Shown: positions 33,279 to 43,516, counted from the stretch's first letter. The stretch: 64,000 nt of DNA from Dyella lipolytica (GCF_030160075.1 NZ_BSNQ01000009.1:678295-742294), one strand, 5' to 3'. A program made the numbers and translations. The notes: generated by a model not told the origin, from the letters alone.

Positions 33279-34064
33279 ATGACCCGCGCCGGATCCCCCG
33301 TCAAGCAACGGCTGCGCCTGTTGAGCTGTAATGTCCTGGCCGGCGCCAGCGTACAGCGTTACCGGCAATACGTTACGCGCAGCATCAATGCAGTGCTGCC
33401 GGCACGCAGCAAGCTGGACAACCTCGATCGTCTGGCTGAACTGCTGCCGCAGTTCGATGTGATTGGTCTGCAAGAGGTCGATGCCGGAAGCTTACGATCC
33501 GGCTTCCTCAACCAGACGCGCTATCTCGCCGAAACCTCCGGCATGCCGTTCTGGAGCCATCAGCCCAATCGGCCGGTGGCGCAGCTCTCGCATACCGCGA
33601 ACGGCCTGATCTGCCGGTTCGAACCCAGGGCAGTGATCGACTATCCGTTGCCCAGCCGCATTCCGGGACGCGGCGCGTTACTGGCTCGCTTCGGCGATGA
33701 CGCCAACGGGCTGGCCGTGATGATTGCGCACCTGTCGCTGAGCGCGCAGGCGCGGACCAAGCAGCTCGGCTTCATTGCCGAAGTGTTACAGGATCATCCA
33801 CATGCGGTGTTGATGGGCGACCTCAACACCGACGCGCACAGCAAAGAGATGCGGCATCTGTTTGCACGTTGCAATCTGCAACCGCCGGCGCATCCGGTGC
33901 CGACATTTCCAAGCTGGAAACCGCGGCGCGCACTCGATCACATTCTGGTTTCTGCGGAAATTCACGTCGAGAAAGTATGGACGTTGCCGCAAGCCTTCTC
34001 CGATCATCTGGCGCTGGCCGCCGAGATCCAGTTGCCCTCACATTCCGCCAGGCCGCATCGATGA
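33279..34064 (+). CDS. Endonuclease/exonuclease/phosphatase-family protein
   Basis: 261 residues. The EEP fold is seen in LLSCNVLAG, DVIGLQEVDAG (metal-binding Glu), MIAHLSLSAQ, VLMGDLNTDAHS (Asp-x-Asn) and the final FSDHLALAAEI (catalytic Asp-His). No signal peptide, so it is probably cytoplasmic. Substrate, whether DNA or a phosphoester, cannot be told. Its stop overlaps the next gene's ATG. Confidence 0.85.
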   Translation: MTRAGSPVKQRLRLLSCNVLAGASVQRYRQYVTRSINAVLPARSKLDNLDRLAELLPQFDVIGLQEVDAGSLRSGFLNQTRYLAETSGMPFWSHQPNRPVAQLSHTANGLICRFEPRAVIDYPLPSRIPGRGALLARFGDDANGLAVMIAHLSLSAQARTKQLGFIAEVLQDHPHAVLMGDLNTDAHSKEMRHLFARCNLQPPAHPVPTFPSWKPRRALDHILVSAEIHVEKVWTLPQAFSDHLALAAEIQLPSHSARPHR

Positions 34065-34483
34065 CAGCCAAACGATTCGTTTCCGTTTTCTTACCGTGGC
34101 TCATGCTCGCCGCGGTCGGCGTGTTGTCGGCATGGTTGCGCTACGGCTTTATCGAGCCGCCTGCGCTGGCGCACCTTTGCGACGACCGCAACGGCCCGGC
34201 GTCATGCAGCTTGCGCCAGTTCATCGTGGTGGGATTCAACAGTTACGGCTTCGGTTTCGCCGCACTGGCCATCACGCTGCTTGCACTGATTTGGAAAAAA
34301 CCGGCGTTGGCGTGGCTGGCAGCGGCGCTCGGCATGTTCGCCCTCGTCATGTACTGCTACGACGCCGGTGCCGTGGCGCTATTGATCGGCAGCCTACGCT
34401 TGCTGCGGCTGCAGGCGGACCGCATGGCGACGCCAATTGACGAACACCGGCAACGCAATCAACAGGTTCAAGCCCAGCCATAG
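34061..34483 (+). CDS. Small integral membrane protein, unknown
   Basis: 140 residues from ATG 34061 (ATGA overlap with the preceding gene). About four membrane helices, with a Cys-containing periplasmic loop (HLCDDRNGPASC). No recognised family. The last 90 bases overlap, tail to tail, the end of the GH17 gene on the other strand, so one C-terminus may be shorter than drawn; the hydrophobic core and the coupled start support the gene itself. Confidence 0.65.
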   Translation: MTAKRFVSVFLPWLMLAAVGVLSAWLRYGFIEPPALAHLCDDRNGPASCSLRQFIVVGFNSYGFGFAALAITLLALIWKKPALAWLAAALGMFALVMYCYDAGAVALLIGSLRLLRLQADRMATPIDEHRQRNQQVQAQP

Positions 34484-35992
34484 CCAGGCGATTTTGTTCA
34501 TGCCGACTTCCTGCACCACCGGCACGACGGCGAGCAAAGGGGCGGCGCAGGCAAGAAAGCGTTGCTCCAGCGACGGCATGGCGTGCTCGCGCGTCAGCAG
34601 CCCGAACACGGCATACGCCACGCACGGCAGCGCGAACAAGCCCATCGGAAAATCCATATAGCGGCCATTGAACGCCATCAGAATGTCGTACAGCACCAGC
34701 GCGAACAGCGAGCCGAAGCGCCACCATGACGCTGGCTCCGTGCTGTCGTAACGATCCGCAAGATGCGCCGCGATACGGCGCGCCAAAGCTAACGCCACCG
34801 CTACCGCCAACATCAGGCAAATCGACGACAACAACCACTCCCACAGTGGCCCGCAGGCGTACATCATTTTTCTCAGCTGCCACGCAGTGGCCGTACCGGC
34901 CGCAAAACCCGCCAGCAACAGCGCGAGCCAGCCGCGTGCGCTATGCCATGTGCGAGGCCAAGCGCCAACCACTATAAACAGGATCACGCCGGCTGCGCCG
35001 GCCAGCCAGCCCAGCCACCAGCGTGGTTCTTCGGTCACCGGCCCTAGCATCGAGAACTTCGGCTGCGCCTGTGAATTGAAGATGCCCCAATAACCGCCCA
35101 CCGTACCTTCCTGCGCACGCTTCCACGGCTGGTCGAAGGCCTCGATCACGTTGTAAGGCATGTGCACCTGCGCGGCAAAACGAAGAAATTCGCGCAGGTA
35201 GCGCGCTTCGTTGACGATGCTCGGTTCTGCCGTACGACGCAGACGTCCCGCACTGGGCCAGCCGGTTTCACCGATCATCAGCTGCTTACCGGGGAACACA
35301 TGCTGCATGCGTTCGTAAACATCTTCTACGTGATGCACGGCATCAACCGTCGCCACCGGGTTGTCCTCCCAGTACGGAAGAATATGGATGGTGACGAAGT
35401 CCACTGCACTAGCCATTTGCGGGTAGCGCAGCCAGTTTTCCCACACGTCAGCATAGGTGACCGGGATCGATGGTGGCGTCGCGACGCGCACGGTCTTGAT
35501 GTATTCGGCCAAGCGCTTGGGTGATAGTTCACCGCGCAGCAGCACTTCATTGCCCACGATGATGCCGCGGATCGTCTGGGGATTCGCCTGTGCCGTGGCA
35601 ATGCCGAGCGCCACTTCTTTCTCGTTATCTTTCACCACGCCGCCAAGCCAGATGCCCATTAACACCTGCATGTGATAGCGCGCAGCAATCGCGGGCACAG
35701 CATTGAGTCCATTGCCCTGCGAGTAGGTACGCACGCAGTCAAAACGCTGCGATAGCGCGCGTAAGTCCTCATCGATCCGCTCAGGGGTAATGATGAACTT
35801 CGCGTTGTAAGGCGTTTCGCCCGGTTTGCGGAACGGCGCATATGAGACGCAGGCGATGCGCGCCGACGGCGCATCGGGCAAGTCAACCGGCCGTCCGACA
35901 CTCCACCACCAGACACCGCCCGTGAGCGCGGTCAGCGCCAGCAACAGCCAGGCGAATCCGTAGGAAGCAGCGTTGTTGGACGGTGACGACAT
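34394..35992 (-). CDS. Membrane-anchored GH17-like glucan hydrolase/transglycosylase
   Basis: 532 residues from ATG 35992. One N-terminal helix, a GH17 TIM-barrel domain (about 35-310) with general acid Glu149 in GNEVLLRGE and nucleophile Glu242 in GETGWPSAG, then roughly seven C-terminal membrane helices. GH17 enzymes act on beta-1,3-glucans, and membrane-embedded bacterial forms may remodel periplasmic or extracellular glucans. It is monocistronic and divergent from the lytic transglycosylase gene at 36163. Confidence 0.85.
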   Translation of the reverse strand: MSSPSNNAASYGFAWLLLALTALTGGVWWWSVGRPVDLPDAPSARIACVSYAPFRKPGETPYNAKFIITPERIDEDLRALSQRFDCVRTYSQGNGLNAVPAIAARYHMQVLMGIWLGGVVKDNEKEVALGIATAQANPQTIRGIIVGNEVLLRGELSPKRLAEYIKTVRVATPPSIPVTYADVWENWLRYPQMASAVDFVTIHILPYWEDNPVATVDAVHHVEDVYERMQHVFPGKQLMIGETGWPSAGRLRRTAEPSIVNEARYLREFLRFAAQVHMPYNVIEAFDQPWKRAQEGTVGGYWGIFNSQAQPKFSMLGPVTEEPRWWLGWLAGAAGVILFIVVGAWPRTWHSARGWLALLLAGFAAGTATAWQLRKMMYACGPLWEWLLSSICLMLAVAVALALARRIAAHLADRYDSTEPASWWRFGSLFALVLYDILMAFNGRYMDFPMGLFALPCVAYAVFGLLTREHAMPSLEQRFLACAAPLLAVVPVVQEVGMNKIAWLWLGLNLLIALPVFVNWRRHAVRLQPQQA

Positions 35993-36162
35993 GCGGGCCC
36001 TATAGATACAGCACACTCGAAGCGCGCAAGCTTAGCAGCCTGTCTGCAGCGAGCATCAGACAGTCACTGATCGTCGACACCAGCGCTGCAAAACTTACGA
36101 CCCGTTCAGGGCGCTCCGAACCCATCCATTACACTTCGTCGGGATTGTTCGCAGGAGTTTCC

Positions 36163-38235
36163 ATGGCCCCGCAAGTCGCACCGCCGCGCCTTGGCCCCCG
36201 TCTGCTGATCGTGTTTGCCGGCTGGATGCTGGTCAATGCGGCTACGGCGCAGACGGACACCACCCCTCGTCTCGAGGCCCAACGCGTCGCCTTCAAACAA
36301 GCCTACGCGGCAGCCAGTCAGGGCGGCGACAGCTGGCGCGCGCTGGCTGACGGTCTGCAGAATTATCCGCTGTATCCGTACTTGCAAGCCGCATCGCTGC
36401 AGCACGATATCCGGCAGGTGGACCGTCCGACCGTAGAGGCTTATCTCAAGCAGTACCCGGACATGATCCCGACCAACGATCTGCGCCGCAATTTTCTGCA
36501 GGAACTGGCACAGCGCCAGGATTGGAGCGATTTCCAGGCGATGTACCAGCCCGGCCTCGGCGACGCGCTCACCTGCGACGCCTTGCAGGCGCGGCTGGCG
36601 GGCGGCGCTACGCTCGACTTCGACAAAGATCTCGCAACGCTATGGACGCAACCCTCCCTGCCATCCGACTGCGACGCCGTGCTGCAGGCGGCGCACGATC
36701 AGGGCCTGCTGACCCCGGAGCGCCTGTGGGCGCGTATCGACCTGGCGGCTGATGCCGGCAAGGGCGGCACCATTTCAAACATGACGCAGTGGCTATCGGA
36801 CGATGACGCTGAAGAGGCGAAGTACCTGGCCCTGGCACTCAATGAACCCGCGACAGCCGTACAGGCTGCCGCAAACTGGCCCGACACGGCCCGCGCGCGA
36901 CAAGCCGCCACGCTTGCCCTGGTGCGCCTGGCACGACGCCAGTCCGACACAGCCGATACCGCATGGCAAAACCTGCAGAGTCGCCTTCACCTCGCGCCGA
37001 CGCAGCGCGACAGCGTGCTCAACGCCCTGGCTGTCTTTCATGCCACCGATTACGACGCCAATGCCCTGACGCGCCTGGTCGATCTGCCGCTTAACGCGCA
37101 GACCGACGTCAGCCGCGAATGGCGCGTGCGCGTAGCCCTCGCGGAACAGAACTGGAGCGCCGTACTGTCCGCGATCGATGCGATGCCGCCCGGCCAGCAG
37201 CAGAACGACGAGTGGCTCTACTTTCGCGCACGTGCGCTGAGCGAACTGGGGCAGTCCGACAATGCGCAACGCGCGTACGTCCGAGCTGCCGCGCAATCCA
37301 GTTACTTCGGTTACCTTGCTGCCGATCATCAGCACGCGTCTTATTCCCTGTGTGTCTTGCAGCCCGTCGTCAGTCCGCAAGGCGAGCAAGCGGTGCTGGC
37401 GATCCCCGGCATGCAGCGCGCCTTCGAGCTGTTCGCCGTCGGCATGCTCAAACCGGCACGCCGCGAATGGAGCCAGGCGCTGGCCAATGCCGATGCGCAG
37501 ACCTTGCGGCAAGCGGTGAATCTTGCCGATCGGCGCGGTTGGTACGACCGCGCCGTGTTCACCTTCAACAATGGACAAGCCCTGGGCTACTACACGCTGC
37601 GCTTCCCGCTCGCCAGTCAGGACGGCGTGGTGTCGCAGGCCGAGCAGGCCGGTATCGATCCCGCCTGGGCCTACGGCATCCTGCGGCAGGAAAGCGCCTG
37701 GATGAGCGACGCTCAATCGGGCGCCGATGCGCGCGGACTCATGCAACTGCTGCCTGACACCGCAGCTGACGTGGCACGCCATAACGGCCTGCCCTGGGAT
37801 GGCGGCAACAGCCTGTACGACCCTGCCGTCAACATCGAGCTAGGCACACGCTACCTCGCGCAGATGGCAGGGCGCTTCAACGGCGCACCGTGGCTCGCCA
37901 GCGCGGCCTACAACGCAGGCGCAGCACGGGTAAGCCAGTGGCTGGACGCACGCGGCACCCTGCCGCCCGATATCTTCGTCGCCACCATTCCGTTCAAGGA
38001 AACCCGCGAATACGTCGCGCGTGTGATGTACTACAGCGTGATCTATGATTGGCGTCTGCACGGCACGGCCGCAGCGATCTCCACCCGCATGACGCCGATC
38101 GGACAGCCGTATAGCCGTCCGGATGCCCAGGATCCTCGCAAAAACATAAGCTGTACGACGCCGCCTGCAGCGGCCCCTGCGCCCTCGACTACGACCTCGA
38201 AAGCCAGCGCACCCGCCACGGACAAGGCGCACTGA
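36163..38235 (+). CDS. slt: Soluble lytic murein transglycosylase (Slt70 type)
   Basis: 690 residues from ATG 36163 with GCAGGAG upstream. A signal peptide (LIVFAGWMLVNAATAQ) precedes a large alpha-superhelical region and a C-terminal GEWL-like domain whose catalytic Glu510-Ser511 lies in RQESAWMSDAQS, followed by ARGLMQLLPDTA and NIELGTRYLAQM. It cleaves peptidoglycan to 1,6-anhydro products in the periplasm. A Pro/Ala/Thr-rich tail ends the protein. Confidence 0.94.
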   Translation: MAPQVAPPRLGPRLLIVFAGWMLVNAATAQTDTTPRLEAQRVAFKQAYAAASQGGDSWRALADGLQNYPLYPYLQAASLQHDIRQVDRPTVEAYLKQYPDMIPTNDLRRNFLQELAQRQDWSDFQAMYQPGLGDALTCDALQARLAGGATLDFDKDLATLWTQPSLPSDCDAVLQAAHDQGLLTPERLWARIDLAADAGKGGTISNMTQWLSDDDAEEAKYLALALNEPATAVQAAANWPDTARARQAATLALVRLARRQSDTADTAWQNLQSRLHLAPTQRDSVLNALAVFHATDYDANALTRLVDLPLNAQTDVSREWRVRVALAEQNWSAVLSAIDAMPPGQQQNDEWLYFRARALSELGQSDNAQRAYVRAAAQSSYFGYLAADHQHASYSLCVLQPVVSPQGEQAVLAIPGMQRAFELFAVGMLKPARREWSQALANADAQTLRQAVNLADRRGWYDRAVFTFNNGQALGYYTLRFPLASQDGVVSQAEQAGIDPAWAYGILRQESAWMSDAQSGADARGLMQLLPDTAADVARHNGLPWDGGNSLYDPAVNIELGTRYLAQMAGRFNGAPWLASAAYNAGAARVSQWLDARGTLPPDIFVATIPFKETREYVARVMYYSVIYDWRLHGTAAAISTRMTPIGQPYSRPDAQDPRKNISCTTPPAAAPAPSTTTSKASAPATDKAH

Positions 38236-38246
38236 GGACTTTCGCC

Positions 38247-39191
38247 ATGACAATCCAGCGTCTCGTCCTACTCGGCGGAACCGGTTTCGTCGGCAGTTAT
38301 CTCGTGCCTCGCCTGGCCGCCGACGGGCACCGCATCACGTTGTTATCGCGCAATCGCGAACTGCATCGCTCCTTGGCAGTGCTGCCCAACGTTGCCGTCC
38401 GCAGCGCAGATGTCTACGACGACGCGGCGTTGCGCCAGCAGCTTGAAGGGGCCGATGCGGTGATCAACCTGATCGGCATTCTCAACTCAAGCGGCCGTCA
38501 TACCTTCCAGCGCGCGCACGTGGAACTGGCACGCCGGCTGATCGACGCCTGCAAAGTCATCGGCGTAAAACGCCTGCACCAGATGAGCTCGCTGAAGGCT
38601 GGTCAAGGGCTTTCGCAATACTTGAAGACGCGTGGCGAGGCGGAGGCACTGGTCAAGGCATCGCCGCTCGACTGGACGATCTACCAGCCGAGCGTCATCT
38701 TCGGCGATGGCGATGGCCTGGTCACGCGCTTCGCTGCCTTGCTGCGAAAGATGCCGGCGCTACCGCTGGCACGCGTCACATCAAAGCTTGCGCCCACTTA
38801 TGTAGGCGACGTGGCCGAAGCCATCGCGCGTTGCGTGGCCGACGACAAGCTTGCCACGCGCAGCAGCTTCGAACTTTACGGACCTGAGGTGCTTACGCTC
38901 GGCGAGATCGTGCACGCCATCCGCGACGCAGCCGGCCTGCACACACCGATCATTCCCCTGCACGACAGCCTCGGACGCCTGCAGGCGCAGTTCGCCGGCA
39001 TGCTGCCCGGCAAACCATTTTCGCCGGACAATTTCCTGTCGCTGCGCACCGATTCCGTCGGCAAGCTGGACGGCTATGCCGCGCTTAGCATCGTGCCGCA
39101 GCCATTTACGCCATGGTTGCCCACGCTTGTTCATGGGTTGCCGCGGCAACGTCGATTGGATATGGCACGGCAAGCCTTTCGCCACCACTGA
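38247..39191 (+). CDS. NAD(P)-binding SDR-like protein, complex I NDUFA9 subgroup
   Basis: 314 residues. Rossmann motif VLLGGTGFVGSYLVPRLA at the N-terminus, then VINLIGILNSSG, and the YLKTRGEAEALVKASPLDWTIYQPS stretch characteristic of the NDUFA9-like atypical SDRs. Bacterial members may bind quinone or NADPH; the function is uncertain. It lies 11 bp after slt and 48 bp before cca on the same strand, suggesting co-transcription. Confidence 0.85.
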   Translation: MTIQRLVLLGGTGFVGSYLVPRLAADGHRITLLSRNRELHRSLAVLPNVAVRSADVYDDAALRQQLEGADAVINLIGILNSSGRHTFQRAHVELARRLIDACKVIGVKRLHQMSSLKAGQGLSQYLKTRGEAEALVKASPLDWTIYQPSVIFGDGDGLVTRFAALLRKMPALPLARVTSKLAPTYVGDVAEAIARCVADDKLATRSSFELYGPEVLTLGEIVHAIRDAAGLHTPIIPLHDSLGRLQAQFAGMLPGKPFSPDNFLSLRTDSVGKLDGYAALSIVPQPFTPWLPTLVHGLPRQRRLDMARQAFRHH

Positions 39192-39239
39192 GCCAGCCGG
39201 CGCCAAAGCGCGATCAGCGCGGCATGGCAGAATGCCCCT

Positions 39240-40463
39240 ATGCGTACCTATCTGGTGGGCGGCGCCGTCCGCGACAAATGGCTGGGACGACCGGTGGTCG
39301 ATCGCGACCACGTGGTCGTCGGCGCGCAACCGGATGACTTGCTGGCACGGGGATACAAGCCCGTCGGCAAGGATTTCCCGGTTTTCCTGCATCCCGAATC
39401 CGGCGAGGAATATGCGTTGGCGCGCACCGAGCGCAAAACCGGACGCGGCTATCACGGCTTTGCCTTCCATGCCGATCCAAACGTGACGCTCGAGCAGGAT
39501 CTCGCCCGGCGCGACCTCACCATCAACGCGATCGCCGAGGATGAGCACGGCGTGCTGGTAGACCCTTACGGCGGCGTACGTGACCTTGAGCAGCGCTTGC
39601 TGCGGCACGTCTCGCCAGCCTTCGTGGAAGATCCTGTACGCTTGTTGCGTGTGGCCCGCTTTGCCGCGCGCTTCGCGCCACTCGGCTTCACGGTGGCCGA
39701 AGAAACGATGACGTTGCTGCAGCAGATGGTGCGCAATGGCGAAATCGATCATCTGGTGCCGGAGCGCGTGTGGGCCGAAACACGCAAAGCGCTTGGCGAA
39801 GCGCAGCCTTCGGCATTTCTGCGCGTGCTACGCGACGCTGGGGCGCTGGCGGTGTTGTTTCCGGAGATCGATGCTTTGTACGGCGTTCCGCAACGCGCCG
39901 AATTCCACCCTGAAATCGACACCGGCGTACATCAGGAAATGGTGTTGGATGCCGCCGCGCAACTCGCACCTGGCAACGACTTGGTCGGCTTCTGCGCACT
40001 TACCCACGATCTTGGCAAAGCACTGACACCTGCGGATGAATTGCCGCGTCATATCGGGCACGAGCAACGTGGCGTGAAGCCGTTGCGCGCACTGGCTGCG
40101 CGGCTCAAGGTGCCTACTGACTATGCCGAGCTGGCAGAACTTGTCTGCCGCGAACATCTCAATGCGCATCGGGCGCTGGAATTGAAGCCCGCCACGCTGT
40201 TGAAGCTGTTCGTGGCACTTGACGCTCTGCGCCGGCCGGATCGGTTGGAGACGTTCCTCACCGCCTGCATGGCGGACAAACGCGGCCGGCTCGGACACGA
40301 GCAGGATGACTATCCGCAAGCGACATGGTTGCGGCAGGCACGCCATGCGGCGGCATCGATCACGTCGGATCCGTTCGTAGCGCAAGGGCTGCAAGGTCCA
40401 GCCATCGGCGCGGCCATGGAAAAGGCGCGGATCCGGGCGATTGCCGAAATGAAACTTATGTAA
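39240..40463 (+). CDS. cca: CCA-adding tRNA nucleotidyltransferase with HD domain
   Basis: 407 residues. The N-terminal class II nucleotidyltransferase domain has YLVGGAVRD and the catalytic DRD of [10 protein letters not shown], then [10 protein letters not shown] and the [16 protein letters not shown] motif. The C-terminal HD phosphohydrolase domain has [10 protein letters not shown] and LTHDLGKA. This is the multifunctional type found in Gammaproteobacteria that builds and repairs tRNA 3' ends. Confidence 0.96.
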   Translation: MRTYLVGGAVRDKWLGRPVVDRDHVVVGAQPDDLLARGYKPVGKDFPVFLHPESGEEYALARTERKTGRGYHGFAFHADPNVTLEQDLARRDLTINAIAEDEHGVLVDPYGGVRDLEQRLLRHVSPAFVEDPVRLLRVARFAARFAPLGFTVAEETMTLLQQMVRNGEIDHLVPERVWAETRKALGEAQPSAFLRVLRDAGALAVLFPEIDALYGVPQRAEFHPEIDTGVHQEMVLDAAAQLAPGNDLVGFCALTHDLGKALTPADELPRHIGHEQRGVKPLRALAARLKVPTDYAELAELVCREHLNAHRALELKPATLLKLFVALDALRRPDRLETFLTACMADKRGRLGHEQDDYPQATWLRQARHAAASITSDPFVAQGLQGPAIGAAMEKARIRAIAEMKLM

Positions 40464-40604
40464 CGCCTAAAGGCTTCGGATGCACCCGCCGTGATTCCGG
40501 CACAGGTGAATTCCACGCCCACTACGTCAAGCAGTGCCGCCAAAGGTCTTTTCGGTCGCTGCCGCGCATGCCACCATGTTGCGGGCTTCCAGGGCATGAT
40601 CACG

Positions 40605-41540
40605 ATGACTCGTATAGCCGTATTGATTCCATGCTTCAACGAGGCGGTCGCCGTTCCCACCGTCATACGCGATTTTGCCGCGGCGTTGCCTCAGTCGCGC
40701 ATCTATGTCTACGACAACAACTCTACGGATGGAACGGCAGAGGTAGCGAAGGCTGCCGGAGCCATCGTCCGCAAGCAGGACCTTCAGGGCAAAGGGCATG
40801 TCGTACGGCGCATGTTCGCCGACGTGGAGGCCGATGTGTATGTGATGATAGACGGTGACGCGACCTATGAAGCCGCCGCCGCTCCCGCGATGATCGAAAA
40901 GCTGCTGGCCGAAAAGCTGGATATGGTCGTAGGCACACGCAGCAGCACCGAACTCGAGGCTTATCGGCAGGGACATCGTTTCGGCAACTGGCTGTTGACC
41001 GACCTGACAGGCCGCATCTTCGGCCGCACGTTTAGCGACATGCTTTCCGGATATCGCGTGCTTTCCCGGCGATTCGTGAAATCGTATCCCGCGCACGCGG
41101 GCGGCTTCGAAGTGGAAACGGAATTGACCGTCCACGCGCTGGAGCTGCATATGCCGGTCGCCGAGCACTCGACTCGCTATATCAGCCGCATGAATGACTC
41201 CCATAGCAAATTGAATACATGGGGCGATGGCTGGCGCATTCTTATGGCTATTCTGAAGTTGACCAAGAATGGCAAACCATTGTTGTTCTTCAGCTCTGCG
41301 GCTGCGATCTGTTTCATCGTCGCCATTTTGCTTGCACTGCCGCTACTGGCGACTTATCTCCACACCGGCCTGGTGCCGCGCTTTCCCACGGCGATCCTGT
41401 GTTCTGCATTGACGGTACTCGCGGGCATCTTCGTAGTGTGCGGACTGGTGCTGGATACCGTCACACTTGGGCGGCGCGAGCAAAAGCATCTGACCTATCT
41501 GTCCTACCAGTCTCCGTACGCTGAAGGCGAGAATGACTGA
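40605..41540 (+). CDS. Family 2 glycosyltransferase with C-terminal membrane helices
   Basis: 311 residues from ATG 40605 (ATG 40596 also possible; longer readings lack support). GT2 domain with IAVLIPCFNEAVAVP, YVYDNNSTDGT and VMIDGDATYE, then two membrane helices (about 223-280). It resembles DPM1/GtrB-like polyprenyl-phosphate sugar transferases. Substrate unknown. It ends 11 bp from the convergent methyltransferase gene. Confidence 0.85.
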   Translation: MTRIAVLIPCFNEAVAVPTVIRDFAAALPQSRIYVYDNNSTDGTAEVAKAAGAIVRKQDLQGKGHVVRRMFADVEADVYVMIDGDATYEAAAAPAMIEKLLAEKLDMVVGTRSSTELEAYRQGHRFGNWLLTDLTGRIFGRTFSDMLSGYRVLSRRFVKSYPAHAGGFEVETELTVHALELHMPVAEHSTRYISRMNDSHSKLNTWGDGWRILMAILKLTKNGKPLLFFSSAAAICFIVAILLALPLLATYLHTGLVPRFPTAILCSALTVLAGIFVVCGLVLDTVTLGRREQKHLTYLSYQSPYAEGEND

Positions 41541-41551
41541 CAGCGATCGTA

Positions 41552-42757
41552 TCAAAGCCGGTTGCTTTGATCGGCGGAGAGAATCTCTGCAGGCACGGGC
41601 AACGCAGAAAGTCCGCGTGCCATCATCATGGCCTGGAACCGCTCACCCATCTGGTCGGGCAGCATGAGCTTCTTCACCTGCTGCGCGAGACGGTAAGCTG
41701 CGGCATTATCGTCGGCTCGCTCATACGCCTGCTCGAACACTTGCTGTAAGCCAGCAGCAATCAGGAATTGAGCCTGCGGCAAATAGGCTGCCACACCGAA
41801 ACCGGCGCCGTTGCCGGCCTCTGCCAGCGCGGTGAAATCAACCGAAGCGGTAAGGTCGTTGAGGCCAGGTAGGTACAGCGGATCGTTATGCGCGCGATGG
41901 CGATAGTGCGCCATCAGCGTGCCGTCCTGGCGCTCGGGCAAATAGAACTCACGACGCACATAGCCATAGTCGATGAACAGCATCAAGCCGGCCTCGAGCG
42001 AGCCAGCTATGGCCTGAATCCAGTAAGGCAGTTGCGGCAGTATTTCGGAGCGGTACTCGTTGTCGAATGGACGGCCGAGGTCGCGCTCGACATGCCGCAC
42101 CGCGCCTGCCACCAACGCATCCGCGGGACGGTCGACACGCAATAAGCGACCGTCGCCGTCGAGCGCCACGTACTCTTCGTACACCTCACCGTGGCGCATG
42201 ACGAATCGCGTGGTTGGTAAGGCGTCGATCACCTCGTTGGCGAACAACACGCCGCGCCAGGTTTCCTCCGGCGGACGATCCACCCAGGCAACACGCGCGA
42301 ACAGTTCCTTCGACAACGCGGCGCCGAGTCGCTCGCGTTGTCGTTCGCGTAGATCGGCGCTTGGCTCAAGAATTAGGTAGCGACGCGGCAACATGCCGTT
42401 ATCGGCAAATGCCAGCAGCGCCGCTTCGGCAAACGCGCCACTGCCGCCGCCGAGCTCAAGAAAGTCCGCCTCGTCGCCCAGCATGGCCAGCGCAGGTTGC
42501 ACAACCTGGACAACGCAACGCGCGAAGAGGTCGCCGAGTTCCGGTGCCGTGACAAAGTCACCTGCTTCACCAAACTTGGTCTTGCCAGCGCTGTAGTAGC
42601 CCAGCCCAGGCGCGTAGAGGCAACGTTCCATGTATTGCGAGAACGGCATAGCGCCGCGCGAAGCGATCTGTTCGCGCAGATGCTGAAGCAGGCGCTGGGA
42701 ATGCGCGAGCTCGTCCGGAGCGGGCTCGGGCAGCTGCGAAGTCTTGGATGGATTCAT
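41552..42757 (-). CDS. SAM-dependent methyltransferase, NDUFAF7/MidA family
   Basis: 401 residues. The family's hallmark N-terminus GAMPFSQYMERCLYAPGLGYY is followed by SAM motif FLELGGGSGAFAEAAL and ANEVIDALPTTRFV. Mitochondrial NDUFAF7 methylates an Arg of complex I; bacterial targets are not established. It is the last gene of the tatABC operon, 3 bp after tatC, a frequent arrangement only in some lineages. Confidence 0.9.
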   Translation of the reverse strand: MNPSKTSQLPEPAPDELAHSQRLLQHLREQIASRGAMPFSQYMERCLYAPGLGYYSAGKTKFGEAGDFVTAPELGDLFARCVVQVVQPALAMLGDEADFLELGGGSGAFAEAALLAFADNGMLPRRYLILEPSADLRERQRERLGAALSKELFARVAWVDRPPEETWRGVLFANEVIDALPTTRFVMRHGEVYEEYVALDGDGRLLRVDRPADALVAGAVRHVERDLGRPFDNEYRSEILPQLPYWIQAIAGSLEAGLMLFIDYGYVRREFYLPERQDGTLMAHYRHRAHNDPLYLPGLNDLTASVDFTALAEAGNGAGFGVAAYLPQAQFLIAAGLQQVFEQAYERADDNAAAYRLAQQVKKLMLPDQMGERFQAMMMARGLSALPVPAEILSADQSNRL

Positions 42758-42760
42758 GGA

Positions 42761-43516
42761 CTAAGACGCGGCTTCCGCGGCATGAGGCTTGAGCAGCCAG
42801 CGCACGGCGAGCACGCCGATTTCGTAAAGCAGGCACATCGGAATGGCCAGCATGATCATCGATGTGATATCTGGCGGGGTGACTACAGCGGCAATGGCGA
42901 ACGCACCGACCATGGCGTAACGACGGCCCTTGCGCAGCTTGTCCAGATCGACGATGCCGACGGCGGCGAGGATCACTACCGCCACCGGTACCTCGAAACA
43001 CAAACCGAAAGCGAAAAACATCAGCATCACGAAATCGAGGTAATGAGTGATGTCGGTCATCATCTCCACGCCCTGCGGCGTGACCGCCGTGAGGAAGCGG
43101 AATGCCGCCGGCAGCACCAGGAAAAACGCGAAGGCGCAACCGATGTAAAACAAGATCAACGCGGCAATCAGCAGTGGACGCGCCAGACGTTTTTCGTGCT
43201 TGTACAAGCCCGGGCTGACGAAAGCCCACAGCTGATAGAGGATGACCGGCATGCTGATAAAGAGCGCCGCATAGAACGCCAGCTTCAACGGCGTTACGAA
43301 GGGGCTAGCGACTTCGGTAGCAATCAGATGCGCGCCTTGCGGCAAACGCGACACCAAGGGTGCGGCCAGCAACGAATAAAGACGATTGGCGAACGGCACC
43401 AGTGCGACCAGCACGACTACGACCGCCAGAATCGCTTTGATCAAGCGGGTGCGAAGTTCGAGCAGGTGCGAGAACAGACCTTGTTGCAGATCCAGCTCAG
43501 GCTCAGGCGCTGCCAT
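42761..43516 (-). CDS. tatC: Twin-arginine translocase subunit TatC
   Basis: 251 residues from ATG 43516, overlapping tatB by 14 bases. Six membrane helices. The N-terminal SHLLELRTRLIKA and the FVTPLKLAFYAALFISMP segment are TatC hallmarks, binding the twin-arginine signal peptide. It exports folded proteins together with TatA and TatB. Confidence 0.97.
   Translation of the reverse strand: MAAPEPELDLQQGLFSHLLELRTRLIKAILAVVVVLVALVPFANRLYSLLAAPLVSRLPQGAHLIATEVASPFVTPLKLAFYAALFISMPVILYQLWAFVSPGLYKHEKRLARPLLIAALILFYIGCAFAFFLVLPAAFRFLTAVTPQGVEMMTDITHYLDFVMLMFFAFGLCFEVPVAVVILAAVGIVDLDKLRKGRRYAMVGAFAIAAVVTPPDITSMIMLAIPMCLLYEIGVLAVRWLLKPHAAEAAS

Noticed and set aside
41551-41571. Hairpin ATCAAAGC/GCTTTGAT at the methyltransferase stop as a terminator
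   Set aside because: The arms overlap the end of the coding sequence and no T-run follows on either strand, so the pairing may be chance.
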